14,417 nucleotides of DNA from Candidatus Auribacterota bacterium (GCA_016932965.1 JAFGBW010000055.1:1-14417); one strand, 5' to 3'. Positions 5,086 to 13,203 are shown, numbered from the stretch's first letter. A program made the numbers and translations. The notes: a model not told the origin generated them from the sequence alone.

Positions 5086-7188
5086 TCAGAGAGAAGAATT
5101 CCCGATAACTTGACTAACCGCCGGTTTTTCTAGTTCCCTGAGTAATTTTATGGCCTGCTCCGAAATAAGAGTGGAGGATTTGCCTTCTGCAGCCCGTATC
5201 AGATCATCTAGTGTCGCGTCCATTGGCATCCTGGAAATCCACTGTCCTGTAGCGGCCCCGGGTTTATTGATGGTGAATTCTGAATCTGAAAGAAAAATAT
5301 CAGTCCATAATAAAACCTTTATCCGGGCTTTTGACTTGTATACTTCCGATAACATTGCCTTCTGAAGACCGTAATCCATGGTTTCATGATGTTCAGCCTT
5401 TTCAACGTCTTTTCCAAACAGATAATCCAGTATGACCTGCCTGTCATGAGCCGATTTTTTATTCCACCACTCCGACAGGGTCTCTGAATCATGAAGTGCA
5501 AAAGTGACAAAGGCATTCTCCAGATGATTGGGTGTAAAATACGGGTTGCCGGCGTCCTGCGGCGTCATGCCGTAAATAAGAGGAATGTAATTGATAGCAC
5601 CAATCCTCGAAAGCGAATCCGTTATCCATTGCGGGACTATTCCCAAGGCCTCCATAATGAGTATTGAATTGTTTTTCTCTCCCAGTTTCAAAAGGGAGTG
5701 TATCAGCTCTTCTCCGGGCGCACTTTTGAAAAAACAGGGATGGATTGAATCATCCGGCGCTATGCCCATGCCGCCTTCATCAAAAAGATACCCGCTTAAA
5801 CGTTCATGGTCCTGGTATCCGGAATCGTTTGATATTTTCTGGAAATCTCTGAACGGTGTGTTGTCAAATATCGCGTCTTCTACGCAAAATTGCCGCTGCC
5901 ATCCGTATGGAGCCTGGTTTCCCCGAGCTTTTTTTGATACCAGAATCATGTTGTTTTCCTTCAAAAGGTATTCATCGTCGTCCGAAAAAAGATCTTCAAT
6001 GATATCCGGGTAAAATGCCAGTCTTTTATGCTTCATCGCTCTTAAAAGAACCCGATATGCCTTCCAGACAATATTCCCGCGATGAATATTCTGATCATTT
6101 TTTGCCTGAAGTATGAGCCCGTGCATTTTATTCCAGATTTTTATTCCCTGAAAAGTAGCCGTATCTTCCGGGTCCTCAAAGAATAGATATGACCTGTAAT
6201 ATCCAAGAACATGATCCAGTCTGTTGATTGAAAACAGACCAAAATTCCATTCCAGCCTGTCCATGAGAAATTGTATCGTTTCAGGATTTTTCCAGTCATA
6301 GGGATAAAACTGCCAGTATTGCCCGAATTGACTGAAACAATCAGGAGGAACCCCCTGGGTGAATGTTCTCCTGAATTCAGGGGCTTTTAAACCGAAAATA
6401 CCCGGTTGTATCCAGATGTCCGCTCCATCTACAGCAAACGGGATGTCCCCCATGAGAGCCACGTTTTTTTCTTTTGCTTTTTTCTGCAGATCCTTCCACT
6501 GGGTATAAAAAATCCATTGCAGAAACATTTCATAATCAAGAGCGGATTCGTATTCTTTCATCAGAGAGTGCAGGGTCTTTGCTTCCCGACACCGGACGTT
6601 TTCAGGCCATGACCTGAAATCCCAGCCTCGTCCGGGTATTTCAGCACAATACTTGTTTCTCAACAGGATAAAAAGAAGATGATCCTTAAGCCAGCCTTCA
6701 TGTTGTTTTTTAAACTGACTGAAATCATTCCTGAGCCTTTTATCGTTGGATTGATTAAACGTGTCATAAAATTTTTCGTATATTCCATTCTTTAATTTTC
6801 TGACTTTTGCATAGTCCACCTTGAACAGCGATCTCACAAGAGTGACCTCTTCCTGCCTGGATTCAATATGCTTTTCTGCGTCTGAGGACGGAATAAGGTT
6901 AAACAGCATCGGAATATTGATATAAATCGTATTGAAACATTTTGTGCTCAGAACAGAATAGGGCGATTCAAAGGCTGAACTGAAATTGATGGGCAGTATT
7001 TCAAGAACATGGTGTCCAAGATGGGCACTCAATTCAACCGCTTTTATAAGACTGCCGATATCACCGATCCCGAAATCATCTTCATCCCGGGCATAAAAAA
7101 GGGGCATGAATGTACCGCTGATATGGTTTTTTCCGAATTGTTTCATCAGTTGGTTTTTTAGCCCGGCTGACTCAATCGTTTTTGTCAT
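5086..7188 (-). CDS. malQ: GH77 4-alpha-glucanotransferase with DPE2-like insertion
   Basis: Amylomaltase / disproportionating enzyme that moves alpha-1,4-glucan chains between maltodextrins or glycogen; probably cytosolic. GH77 landmarks in order are GTFMPLF and DDFGIGDIGSL (25-46), MGDIPFAVDGADIW (246-259), GVPPDCFSQFGQYW (279-292), RLDH with nucleophile Asp325 (323-326), MEALG with acid/base Glu513 (512-516) and HDSET with Asp567 (566-570). The usual EDLG is EALG here. Nucleophile and acid/base are 188 residues apart, against about 47 in bacterial amylomaltases, so roughly 140 residues are inserted (about 340-500). Plant DPE2 has an insertion at the same place, but its N-terminal starch-binding domains are absent here, the barrel starting within 25 residues. 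Length is 700. The ATG at 7188 has only a weak GGGA ribosome site. No glycogen gene lies nearby. The family is certain; the preferred substrate is not. Confidence 0.9.
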   Translation of the reverse strand: MTKTIESAGLKNQLMKQFGKNHISGTFMPLFYARDEDDFGIGDIGSLIKAVELSAHLGHHVLEILPINFSSAFESPYSVLSTKCFNTIYINIPMLFNLIPSSDAEKHIESRQEEVTLVRSLFKVDYAKVRKLKNGIYEKFYDTFNQSNDKRLRNDFSQFKKQHEGWLKDHLLFILLRNKYCAEIPGRGWDFRSWPENVRCREAKTLHSLMKEYESALDYEMFLQWIFYTQWKDLQKKAKEKNVALMGDIPFAVDGADIWIQPGIFGLKAPEFRRTFTQGVPPDCFSQFGQYWQFYPYDWKNPETIQFLMDRLEWNFGLFSINRLDHVLGYYRSYLFFEDPEDTATFQGIKIWNKMHGLILQAKNDQNIHRGNIVWKAYRVLLRAMKHKRLAFYPDIIEDLFSDDDEYLLKENNMILVSKKARGNQAPYGWQRQFCVEDAIFDNTPFRDFQKISNDSGYQDHERLSGYLFDEGGMGIAPDDSIHPCFFKSAPGEELIHSLLKLGEKNNSILIMEALGIVPQWITDSLSRIGAINYIPLIYGMTPQDAGNPYFTPNHLENAFVTFALHDSETLSEWWNKKSAHDRQVILDYLFGKDVEKAEHHETMDYGLQKAMLSEVYKSKARIKVLLWTDIFLSDSEFTINKPGAATGQWISRMPMDATLDDLIRAAEGKSSTLISEQAIKLLRELEKPAVSQVIGNSSL

Positions 7189-7662
7189 AACTCATTTTCC
7201 CTGTTTTAGTTATTGCATGTATTCATGCTGGATTTTGTTGGTGGATTGGAATTTGTTTTATTGAATGATTGATGACGTTAAGAAATTGAAGATATTTTTT
7301 CAAGCATTTAGCAGTTTTTTTTATAATGAATCTTATATGATCCGTTAGTCAGGATGCCTTCCCGTCATGCCGGTCTAATGATTGGTTCCGGTCCGGGTTT
7401 GCCAACATCTGTGTTTAATAAAATGATTTACATTTGACTTAAAAATAGAAAAGAATGCCTGAAAAATATATCAGCAGGTCTTGTTAATAAACGTTAGTCT
7501 GATAGACTGTTTGATTTTATATAGAATCGTTCCGCTTTGATGCGAACAGTTTGTTCGCATCAAAGCGTGAATAAAATTTTTTGAAAAGGGTGCGGGAAAA
7601 ACTTTTGTTCACATGAGTTTTTCCCCCCATCTTTCCTTTCCCTTTTTAAACAATAGATTTTC
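7189..7662. other. Divergent spacer between glucanotransferase and fixC
   Basis: A 474-base AT-rich region with no gene, from which both flanking genes are transcribed outward. It holds a 15-base match (7455-7469) to 2712-2726, a small palindrome AGTCTGATAGACT (7496-7508), a possible TATATA -10 element at 7518-7523 without a good -35, and the strong inverted repeat at 7533-7567. No terminator would be needed here because no transcript is expected to end in it. Confidence 0.6.
7533..7567 (+). promoter_or_regulatory. Perfect 16-bp inverted repeat upstream of fixC
   Basis: CGCTTTGATGCGAACA (7533-7548) and its exact complement TGTTCGCATCAAAGCG (7552-7567) flank a 3-base centre. A run of six T lies at 7577-7582, nine bases after the stem, too far for a standard terminator. 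Because the flanking genes diverge, it is more likely an operator or a 5'-leader hairpin of fixC, whose start is 96 bases downstream, than the end of a transcript. Confidence 0.6.
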
Positions 7663-8964
7663 ATGGAAACGATAAATACATTTGATGCCCTGGTTGCCGG
7701 GGCCGGATTGTCAGGGCTGACCGCGGCCTATGTCATGGCAAAATCAGGCATGAAAGTCGCCGTGGTTGAGCGAGGCGCGCATCCGGGAGCCAAAAATGTC
7801 ATGGGCGGAGTCCTTTACTGCCAGCCCACGGAACAGGTGTTCCCGGAATTCGCAAGAGAAGCCCCGCTGGAGCGCTGTATCGTCCAGCAGAACCTCTGGG
7901 TGTTGAGTGAAACAGGCGCTCTTCAAACCGGTGTTAAAAATCAGGCCTGGAATAAACAGTACCCCAACGGTTTCACGGTGCTCCGCGCCAAATTCGACAA
8001 GTGGCTTTCCCAAAAAGTCATAGAAGCCGGGGCGCTCATCATCCCTGAAACAAATGTCACCGATGTCATCATGGAAAATAACACTGTCATCGGATTGCGG
8101 ACCGACCGCGAAAATGGAGATCTTTATGCAAAAATGGTGATTGCCTCCGACGGGGTCCATTCCCTGGTCGCCAGAAAAGCAGGACTTAAAGAGGAATGGA
8201 AAAATAATCAGCTTTCCCTGACCGTCAAGGAAATCATCGTCTTGTCCCGGAAACAGATCGAGGACCGCTTCCATCTCACACAAGATGAGGGCGCTACCAT
8301 TGAATGCGTCGGAGATGCCACAAATGGACTCATGGGCGTTGCATTCATCTATACCAATAAGGATACCCTCTCTGTAGGCGCAGGAACCCTTCTTTCAGAA
8401 ATGATCCGGGCCCGGAAGAATCCCAATGACCTTTTGGAGCATTTTAAAACTCATCCCTGTATCGCCCCTCTCCTGGAAGGCGGGAAAACCCATGAATACC
8501 TGGCGCATCTCATCCCGGAAGGCGGATACCATGCGGTCCCTAAAGTCTATAAGGCCGGGTTGCTTTTAACCGGCGATGCCGCGGGCCTCGTCAACAGCTT
8601 CCATAGGGAAGGGTCCAATCTCGCCATTATGTCCGGAAAAATCGCCGCTGAAACAGCGCTCGAAGCCTGCCAAAGAGGGGATTTTTCCGAAACCTTCCTC
8701 TCTTTGTATAAGAAAAAATTGGATGAATCCTGTATCATGAAGGATTTGAAAAAATACGCCAATGCCGGTTCTTTCTTTGAAAAAAGAAACCATTTTTTCA
8801 CCCTCTACCCCAACACCGCTGTCCAGTCAGCCACGGAATGGCTCACCGTTGATTCCGTTCCCAAACGTTTGAAACAATGGAAAATCATCCGCTCGCTTGT
8901 CAGGATCCGTCCCTTTTTCGGGTTGCTCTCGGATGGGATCGGAGCTTTAAGGAAAATGCTATGA
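7663..8964 (+). CDS. fixC: FixC-like electron-transfer flavoprotein-quinone oxidoreductase
   Basis: FAD protein of the ETF-quinone oxidoreductase / FixC family, which passes electrons from an electron-transfer flavoprotein toward quinone. The N-terminal dinucleotide fold reads LVAGAGLSGLTAAY with GxGxxG at 13-18 and acidic Glu36 for the ribose. The second flavin segment is ASDGVHS (161-167), and the GDAAGLVNSFHREG motif with GD at 304-305 contacts FAD. At 433 residues it is close to E. coli FixC (428) and shorter than mitochondrial ETF-QO, whose iron-sulfur domain is here the separate gene fixX, overlapping by four bases. The start at 7663 matches the family N-terminus but has no clear Shine-Dalgarno sequence. 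FixA and FixB, the usual electron donors, are not in the window. By eye it is richer in G+C than the genes at the right end. The family is certain; the electron donor is unknown. Confidence 0.92.
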   Translation: METINTFDALVAGAGLSGLTAAYVMAKSGMKVAVVERGAHPGAKNVMGGVLYCQPTEQVFPEFAREAPLERCIVQQNLWVLSETGALQTGVKNQAWNKQYPNGFTVLRAKFDKWLSQKVIEAGALIIPETNVTDVIMENNTVIGLRTDRENGDLYAKMVIASDGVHSLVARKAGLKEEWKNNQLSLTVKEIIVLSRKQIEDRFHLTQDEGATIECVGDATNGLMGVAFIYTNKDTLSVGAGTLLSEMIRARKNPNDLLEHFKTHPCIAPLLEGGKTHEYLAHLIPEGGYHAVPKVYKAGLLLTGDAAGLVNSFHREGSNLAIMSGKIAAETALEACQRGDFSETFLSLYKKKLDESCIMKDLKKYANAGSFFEKRNHFFTLYPNTAVQSATEWLTVDSVPKRLKQWKIIRSLVRIRPFFGLLSDGIGALRKML

Positions 8965-9251
8965 AAAAAACAATCGAGGACAAATTGTTTACCGTCGCCA
9001 TCAAACCCGATGAAAAGAAAAACCATATCTCCATCATCAGACCTGAAGTGTGCTTAAGACAGTGCGGAGACTTGAACCGTCCCTGTACCTTCTTCTGCCC
9101 GGCGAAAGTCTATACCTGGGAAAATGATGCCATTACCGTGGCCTATAATAATTGTCTTGAATGTGTCACCTGCCGCACCGGCTGCCCGTTTGAAAATATC
9201 GACTACCAGTACCCCAGAGGTAGCTTCGGAGTCCAGTATAAGTTCGGATGA
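8961..9251 (+). CDS. fixX: FixX-like ferredoxin partner of FixC
   Basis: A 96-residue iron-sulfur protein that is the ferredoxin subunit of FixC-type quinone oxidoreductases. Eight cysteines fall in two groups: Cys31, 35, 42 and 46 (CLRQCGDLNRPCTFFCPAKV), and Cys65, 68, 71 and 75 (CLECVTCRTGC). The C-terminal YPRGSFGVQYKFG is the family signature that ends FixX and the C-terminal domain of ETF-QO. I start it at 8961, where ATGA overlaps the fixC stop and AAGGAA lies just upstream; a longer frame from 8877 would read through fixC sequence. The stop overlaps the mtaB start by another ATGA, so fixC, fixX and mtaB are probably translated in a coupled way. Electron flow to quinone is inferred from the family. 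Confidence 0.92.
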   Translation: MKKTIEDKLFTVAIKPDEKKNHISIIRPEVCLRQCGDLNRPCTFFCPAKVYTWENDAITVAYNNCLECVTCRTGCPFENIDYQYPRGSFGVQYKFG

Positions 9252-10549
9252 TGAAAAATATTGCTGTCTTTTTCCATACCCTCGGCTGCAGAGTCAACCA
9301 GTCTGAAACTGCTACACTCAAACAGATGTTTGCCTCCAAAGGATATGACGTTGTCTCCTCCCCCGATAAGGCGGATGTCTTGATCGTCAATACCTGTACC
9401 GTCACGGCTAAGGCAGATTCAGACTGCAGACGCTTTGTAGGAAAAATAGTGCGGGAAAATCCCCGTATTTGGGTGGCCCTGGCAGGCTGCTGGGCACAAA
9501 TCGAGAGGGAAAATCTGTTGAAGCTTCCCCGTGTCAGGTGGATCGCGGGAACACAGGATAAAATGCGCCTTCCTGATTTGATCCGAAACCAGATTCCTCA
9601 GGAAGAGTCCGGGGTTTTAATGTCATTTTCCCCATTTGAGAAAGACCCGTTCACCATGCCTTTTCCCGGCATGGATCCCAATCACACGCGCGCTATATTG
9701 AAAATTCAGGACGGATGTGATTCTTTCTGTACGTATTGTATCGTCCCCTATGCCAGAGGCCCCTGCCGGAGCAGAGAGTTCGGCGATATTTTTAAAGAGG
9801 CTAAATGGCTCTGTGCACGCGGAGTGAAGGAGATTGTCTTGACGGGTGTTCATGTCGGGAATTATCAGCACAATGGAAAAAACCTCTGCGATGTGCTGGA
9901 AATGCTCATGCCGTTACAGGATATCCAAAGGATCAGGCTTTCTTCTATTGAGCTCTTCTCCATTTCCCAGAGGCTGATTGAGTTGATGAAAACTTCGGGG
10001 AAGCTGTGCCGGTATTTTCATATCCCTTTGCAGAGTGGCAGCGATGCCATGCTTGCCAGCATGGGCCGCAGATCCAATGTTTCGGAAATAAAGGAAGTCA
10101 TCCTTAATATTCATGAAGATATCCCTGAAGCCTGTCTCGGTGCGGATGTGATCGTTGGATTCCCCGGGGAAACTGATGAGATGTTCGAACAAACCCATAT
10201 GTTCCTAAAAGAGATGCCCCTGGCGTATTTTCATGTGTTCTCTTTTTCAGAAAGAAAACAGACAAAAAGCTCACAACTGACGGGAAAAGTCCTTCCCAGA
10301 ATCATCTCAAAACGGAGCAAAATACTCCGGGAATTAAGCGCTCAAAAACGGGTTTTGTACCTGTCCCGTTTTGCCGGAACCGTGCAAACCGTGTTGTTCG
10401 AAGAGAAAAAAAAACAGGTCTGGTCCGGATTGACAGATACCTATATTCGTGTTAACGTATTTTCCGGATCTGACTTAAGGAACCGGCTTCTTCCGGTTTT
10501 TTTGAATAAAATCGAGGGACAAGGCCTGTCAGGACGTATTCAGACGTAA
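9248..10549 (+). CDS. mtaB: tRNA t6A37 methylthiotransferase MtaB
   Basis: Radical SAM enzyme that adds a methylthio group to t6A at position 37 of tRNAs reading ANN codons, giving ms2t6A. The N-terminal methylthiotransferase domain has cluster ligands Cys14 (TLGCRVNQSE, typical of the MtaB branch rather than MiaB or RimO), Cys50 (NTCTVT) and Cys81 (AGCWAQ). The radical SAM cluster motif is CDSFCTYC (Cys157, 161, 164) followed by IVPYARGPCRSR. A C-terminal TRAM-like RNA-binding region covers about 375-430. At 433 residues it has a normal length. It starts at 9248 (or 9251) in an ATGA overlap with fixX and has no good ribosome site of its own, so it depends on upstream translation. TsaD, encoded about 2.7 kb downstream, helps make its substrate. 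Confidence 0.93.
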   Translation: MMKNIAVFFHTLGCRVNQSETATLKQMFASKGYDVVSSPDKADVLIVNTCTVTAKADSDCRRFVGKIVRENPRIWVALAGCWAQIERENLLKLPRVRWIAGTQDKMRLPDLIRNQIPQEESGVLMSFSPFEKDPFTMPFPGMDPNHTRAILKIQDGCDSFCTYCIVPYARGPCRSREFGDIFKEAKWLCARGVKEIVLTGVHVGNYQHNGKNLCDVLEMLMPLQDIQRIRLSSIELFSISQRLIELMKTSGKLCRYFHIPLQSGSDAMLASMGRRSNVSEIKEVILNIHEDIPEACLGADVIVGFPGETDEMFEQTHMFLKEMPLAYFHVFSFSERKQTKSSQLTGKVLPRIISKRSKILRELSAQKRVLYLSRFAGTVQTVLFEEKKKQVWSGLTDTYIRVNVFSGSDLRNRLLPVFLNKIEGQGLSGRIQT

Positions 10550-10591
10550 TAAAATGGAGCCATACAGGGCGGTTGAAAATTATTTTTATTT

Positions 10592-10619
10592 TTGAATAAA
10601 TTAAATCTCATGATATAAT
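10592..10619 (+). promoter_or_regulatory. Extended -10 sigma-70 promoter
   Basis: TATAAT at 10614-10619 is a perfect -10, preceded by TG in the extended -10 position (10611-10612). TTGAAT at 10592-10597 is a four-of-six -35 with a 16-base spacer. Transcription should start near 10626, inside the 97-base gap after mtaB, and serve the receiver-tatA-nitroreductase-protease cluster. Confidence 0.7.
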
Positions 10620-10646
10620 ACCCGCATGGTCTCCCCAGTTCCCATA

Positions 10647-11063
10647 ATGAAAATATTGTATATAGATGATAATACCAGTCTCACCAAATTGTTCCTTTGT
10701 CTGGGTAAGGAATACGGTTTTACCGCACTCACTGCCCATTCGATAAAAGAAGGGTATGTGTTGATTCAGAAAGAGATGCCGGATGTCATCATCACGGATA
10801 TTTATATGCCTGACGGGGACGGTTTTTCTTTAACCGCCAATATCAAAACTGACCCGGATCCTAAAATCCATTCTATTCCTGTCATTGCCTGTAGCGTCAC
10901 TTATGCGATACAAGGTAAAAAGATTTTTCTTTTGGGCGGGACAAAATTCATTAATGACAAACCGTATTCCATTGATAAATTAAATGAAATCTTGGAAGGA
11001 GTCGTTCCTAAATTGATCCCTATCAAATCCGATGAAAAGAATAAACGCGGACTGAAGGAGTGA
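10647..11063 (+). CDS. Stand-alone response regulator receiver protein
   Basis: CheY-like receiver domain of 138 residues with no output domain. Acidic pocket Asp7/Asp8 (ILYIDDN), phospho-acceptor Asp51 in IITDIYMP, a Ser/Thr switch region ACSVT (81-85) and the conserved Lys105-Pro106 (NDKP) are all present, so it should accept phosphate from a histidine kinase. No kinase gene is nearby. I start it at ATG 10647 (MKILYIDD). An in-frame ATG at 10626 adds seven residues but coincides with the expected transcription start. Neither has a clear Shine-Dalgarno sequence, so translation may be near-leaderless. The tail of about 15 charged residues is dispensable-looking, and its last codons contain the ribosome site of tatA. 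Confidence 0.88.
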   Translation: MKILYIDDNTSLTKLFLCLGKEYGFTALTAHSIKEGYVLIQKEMPDVIITDIYMPDGDGFSLTANIKTDPDPKIHSIPVIACSVTYAIQGKKIFLLGGTKFINDKPYSIDKLNEILEGVVPKLIPIKSDEKNKRGLKE

Positions 11064-11068
11064 TTTCG

Positions 11069-11263
11069 ATGTTCGGCATTGGTTTCCCTGAATTGCTGGT
11101 GATTTTGGTGATTCTTTTACTTCTTTTTGGCGGGAAAAATATTCCTGAGATAGCCAGAAATCTTGGAAAAGGTATCAGTGCCTTTAAAAAAGGGGTGAAA
11201 GAAGAGGAGAAACCGGAAAGGAACAATGGCAAAGATGATTCAAAGGAAATACCCCCCGGATAG
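11069..11263 (+). CDS. tatA: TatA-family twin-arginine translocase subunit
   Basis: Pore-forming component of the Tat pathway, which exports folded proteins, often cofactor-containing ones. The 64-residue product has the short periplasmic start MFGIGFPEL, one membrane helix (about 8-20), the FGGK hinge (20-23), an amphipathic helix ([21 protein letters not shown], 25-45) and a charged tail. This is a TatA rather than a longer TatB. The ATG at 11069 has AAGGAG (11055-11060) eight bases upstream; an upstream GTG at 11060 overlaps that site and is unlikely. It lies six bases after the receiver gene. TatC is not in the window. Confidence 0.92.
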   Translation: MFGIGFPELLVILVILLLLFGGKNIPEIARNLGKGISAFKKGVKEEEKPERNNGKDDSKEIPPG

Positions 11264-11293
11264 GCCTTTTGTTTTGTTAAGGATATTAAATTC

Positions 11294-11821
11294 ATGAAGA
11301 TATTGGAAGTCATCCGGCAGCGTTATTCAGTGCGTGCGTATCAGGACCGGCCTATCGATGAGGATAAATTACAGCGTGTTCTGGAAGCAGCGCGTTCGGC
11401 TCCGTCCGCTAAGAACAGGCAGGAATGGCGGTTTATCGTCGTGACGGACCCGGAATTGAAAAAGGGCCTTGCTGAAGCGGCTAATCAGCAGCATTTTATC
11501 GCCAGCGCTTCTGTCGTGATTGTCTGCTGCTCTGTAGGAGGGGATTACACCATGCGCTGCGGCCAGAGAGCGGCTCCGATTGACCTAGCTATTGCCATCG
11601 ATCATATGTCCCTTCAGGCTGTTGCTGAAGGCCTCGGAAGCTGCTGGATCGGTGCTTTTTATCCTGATAAAGTTAGAAAGCTTCTTCAAATCCCTGATTC
11701 AGTGGAAATCGTAGAGCTGCTGCCCATAGGATATCCTTCAGATAAAGCTCCTTCCAGTAAGAACCGTCTTCCATTCCAATCCGTTTTCTCATATAATGAA
11801 TGGCCTGAAAATTTTACATAA
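11294..11821 (+). CDS. Nitroreductase-family FMN oxidoreductase
   Basis: The 175-residue protein belongs to the FMN-dependent nitroreductase family, which reduces nitro compounds, quinones or flavins with NAD(P)H; the true substrate cannot be read from sequence. The FMN-phosphate contacts RYSVRAY (10-16; Arg10, Ser12, Arg14) and PSAKNRQEW (37-45) are present, the latter with Glu where Pro is usual (QPW). The C-terminal flavin segment GLGSCWIGAF is at 113-122, and PIGYPSDKAP is the family end motif. Four cysteines lie at 78, 79, 89 and 117. The ribosome site AAGGA at 11279-11283 is suitably placed before ATG 11294. It lies 30 bases after tatA and eight before the protease gene, so probably in one operon. 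Confidence 0.9.
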   Translation: MKILEVIRQRYSVRAYQDRPIDEDKLQRVLEAARSAPSAKNRQEWRFIVVTDPELKKGLAEAANQQHFIASASVVIVCCSVGGDYTMRCGQRAAPIDLAIAIDHMSLQAVAEGLGSCWIGAFYPDKVRKLLQIPDSVEIVELLPIGYPSDKAPSSKNRLPFQSVFSYNEWPENFT

Positions 11822-11829
11822 ATAGAAAG

Positions 11830-13107
11830 ATGAAATTTTTGAGAGCATTAAGAACACTTGCCGCTTATTTTGTGGTGATGGCTTTCATCGTTATTTGTCT
11901 TGGAAACCAGATCACCAGTTCACAGGGCAGAGAGAATACCCGGAATGAGTTGTATGAAAAACTGGATATTTTTGCGTCTGTTCTCTCACTGATTCAGAAT
12001 TCATATGTGGAACAGGTTTCATCTAAGGATTTGATTTTAGGTGCATTGGAAGGAACGCTGAGTTCGCTTGATCCCTATTCCCAGTTTTTGAAGCCTGAAT
12101 TGTACAAGGAAATTCAGATTGAGACAGACGGTGAATTCGGAGGTCTGGGCATCGAGATTGTGGTGAAGGAAAATATATTGGTTGTCGTTTCAGCACTCCC
12201 CGGAACGCCTGCCGCCAGGGTGGGATTGCGTCCGGATGATAGAATCATCAGAATTGACGGGGAAATGATTGATGATCTTCATGCCGCAGTCAATAAATTG
12301 AGGGGGCCCGTTAACACTAAGGTGGAAATCACGATTTTCAGACCGTCCGTCAAACAGTATTACAATCTGGAATTGGTGCGTGAGAAAATCAAAATCGATT
12401 CGGTCGTGGATGTCTGTATGTTGCCGAAAACATCCGTTGGGTATATCCGGATAATCCAGTTTCAGTCAGGAACAGCGCAGGATTTCATTAAGTCTTTAGA
12501 AAAGCTGGAGGGTCAGAACATCCATGGGCTCATCATTGATCTTAGAAATAATCCGGGCGGACTTCTAGATGAAGCAATCCGTGTGGCTGGAGTTCTGATT
12601 GGAGAGAAAAATTTGGTCGTATACACCCAGGGACGGCTGCCGGAACAAAATGTTAAAAAATTTTCAGAGGAAAAATTCCATCCTATTTCCTATCCCGTCG
12701 TGATTTTGGTCAACAGGGGATCGGCTTCCGGATCAGAAGTCGTAGCCGGAGCGGTTCAGGATTGGAAAAAAGGGATCATTCTTGGAGAAACTAGTTTTGG
12801 AAAGGCATCTGTCCAGTCGCTTATTCCATTAAAGGACGGATCGGCCGTTCGGCTTACTACGGCTAGATATTATACTCCTAAAGGCCGATTGATCCATGAA
12901 AAAGGAATCGAACCTGATGTGGAAGTCAAGTTAACCAAGGAAGATATTCTGGTTTTTGATGAATTGCAGCGGAAATCCCCGCAGGAACGATCTGAGGATG
13001 TGTATCTTGATGCTCAAATTCTCAGAGCGGTAACGGTTATCACTGAATCAAATCAATCTTCAGAAAAACAGACTGTCACGCCCCCTGATAGCAGACTGTC
13101 TCAATAG
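11830..13107 (+). CDS. ctpA: C-terminal processing protease (S41 family)
   Basis: Envelope serine protease that trims C-termini of exported proteins. An N-terminal signal or anchor (hydrophobic about 7-25) is followed by a helical cap region (35-100), a PDZ domain (about 100-185; GLGIEI and PAARVGLRPDDRIIRIDG) and the S41 catalytic domain. The catalytic dyad is Ser300 in NRGSASGSE (295-303) and Lys325 in SFGKASVQ, separated by the 25 residues found in characterised CtpB and Prc, with Gln329 four residues on. Because the signal lacks a clear cleavage site (CLGNQ), it may stay membrane-anchored. At 425 residues it has usual CtpA length. The start at 11830 has only a weak AGAAAG site; coupling to the gene ending eight bases earlier is likely. 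A substrate cannot be predicted. Confidence 0.92.
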   Translation: MKFLRALRTLAAYFVVMAFIVICLGNQITSSQGRENTRNELYEKLDIFASVLSLIQNSYVEQVSSKDLILGALEGTLSSLDPYSQFLKPELYKEIQIETDGEFGGLGIEIVVKENILVVVSALPGTPAARVGLRPDDRIIRIDGEMIDDLHAAVNKLRGPVNTKVEITIFRPSVKQYYNLELVREKIKIDSVVDVCMLPKTSVGYIRIIQFQSGTAQDFIKSLEKLEGQNIHGLIIDLRNNPGGLLDEAIRVAGVLIGEKNLVVYTQGRLPEQNVKKFSEEKFHPISYPVVILVNRGSASGSEVVAGAVQDWKKGIILGETSFGKASVQSLIPLKDGSAVRLTTARYYTPKGRLIHEKGIEPDVEVKLTKEDILVFDELQRKSPQERSEDVYLDAQILRAVTVITESNQSSEKQTVTPPDSRLSQ

Positions 13108-13168
13108 AAGAGATTCTATGGATAGGCTGAATTACGTTTAAAATTATTTAAGAGTAATAACCATTTTT

Positions 13169-13203
13169 AATTCTCAATATTTGATTCATCATTCTCAATT
13201 CAC
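13169..13203. repeat. Heptamer tandem repeat, AATTCTC-like, five units
   Basis: Five 7-base units (13169-13175 to 13197-13203) fit AATTCWC with drift; units 1, 4 and 5 are AATTCTC, CATTCTC and AATTCAC. It is the same style as 52-79 and 3908-3935. It occupies the middle of the 138-base gap between the protease gene and tsaD. No good promoter or terminator is visible in that gap. Confidence 0.65.

Noticed and set aside
7533-7582. Hairpin plus T-run as an intrinsic terminator
   Set aside because: The T-run is nine bases past the stem, and no gene is transcribed into the region from either side; listed as a regulatory inverted repeat instead.
9166-9405. Minus-strand and other-frame open stretches inside fixC, fixX, mtaB, the glucanotransferase and tsaD
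   Set aside because: They lie wholly inside strongly supported genes and show no independent start signals or family motifs.
10626-11063. Receiver protein as a full transcriptional response regulator
   Set aside because: The frame ends about 15 charged residues after the receiver fold; no DNA-binding or enzymatic output domain is present.
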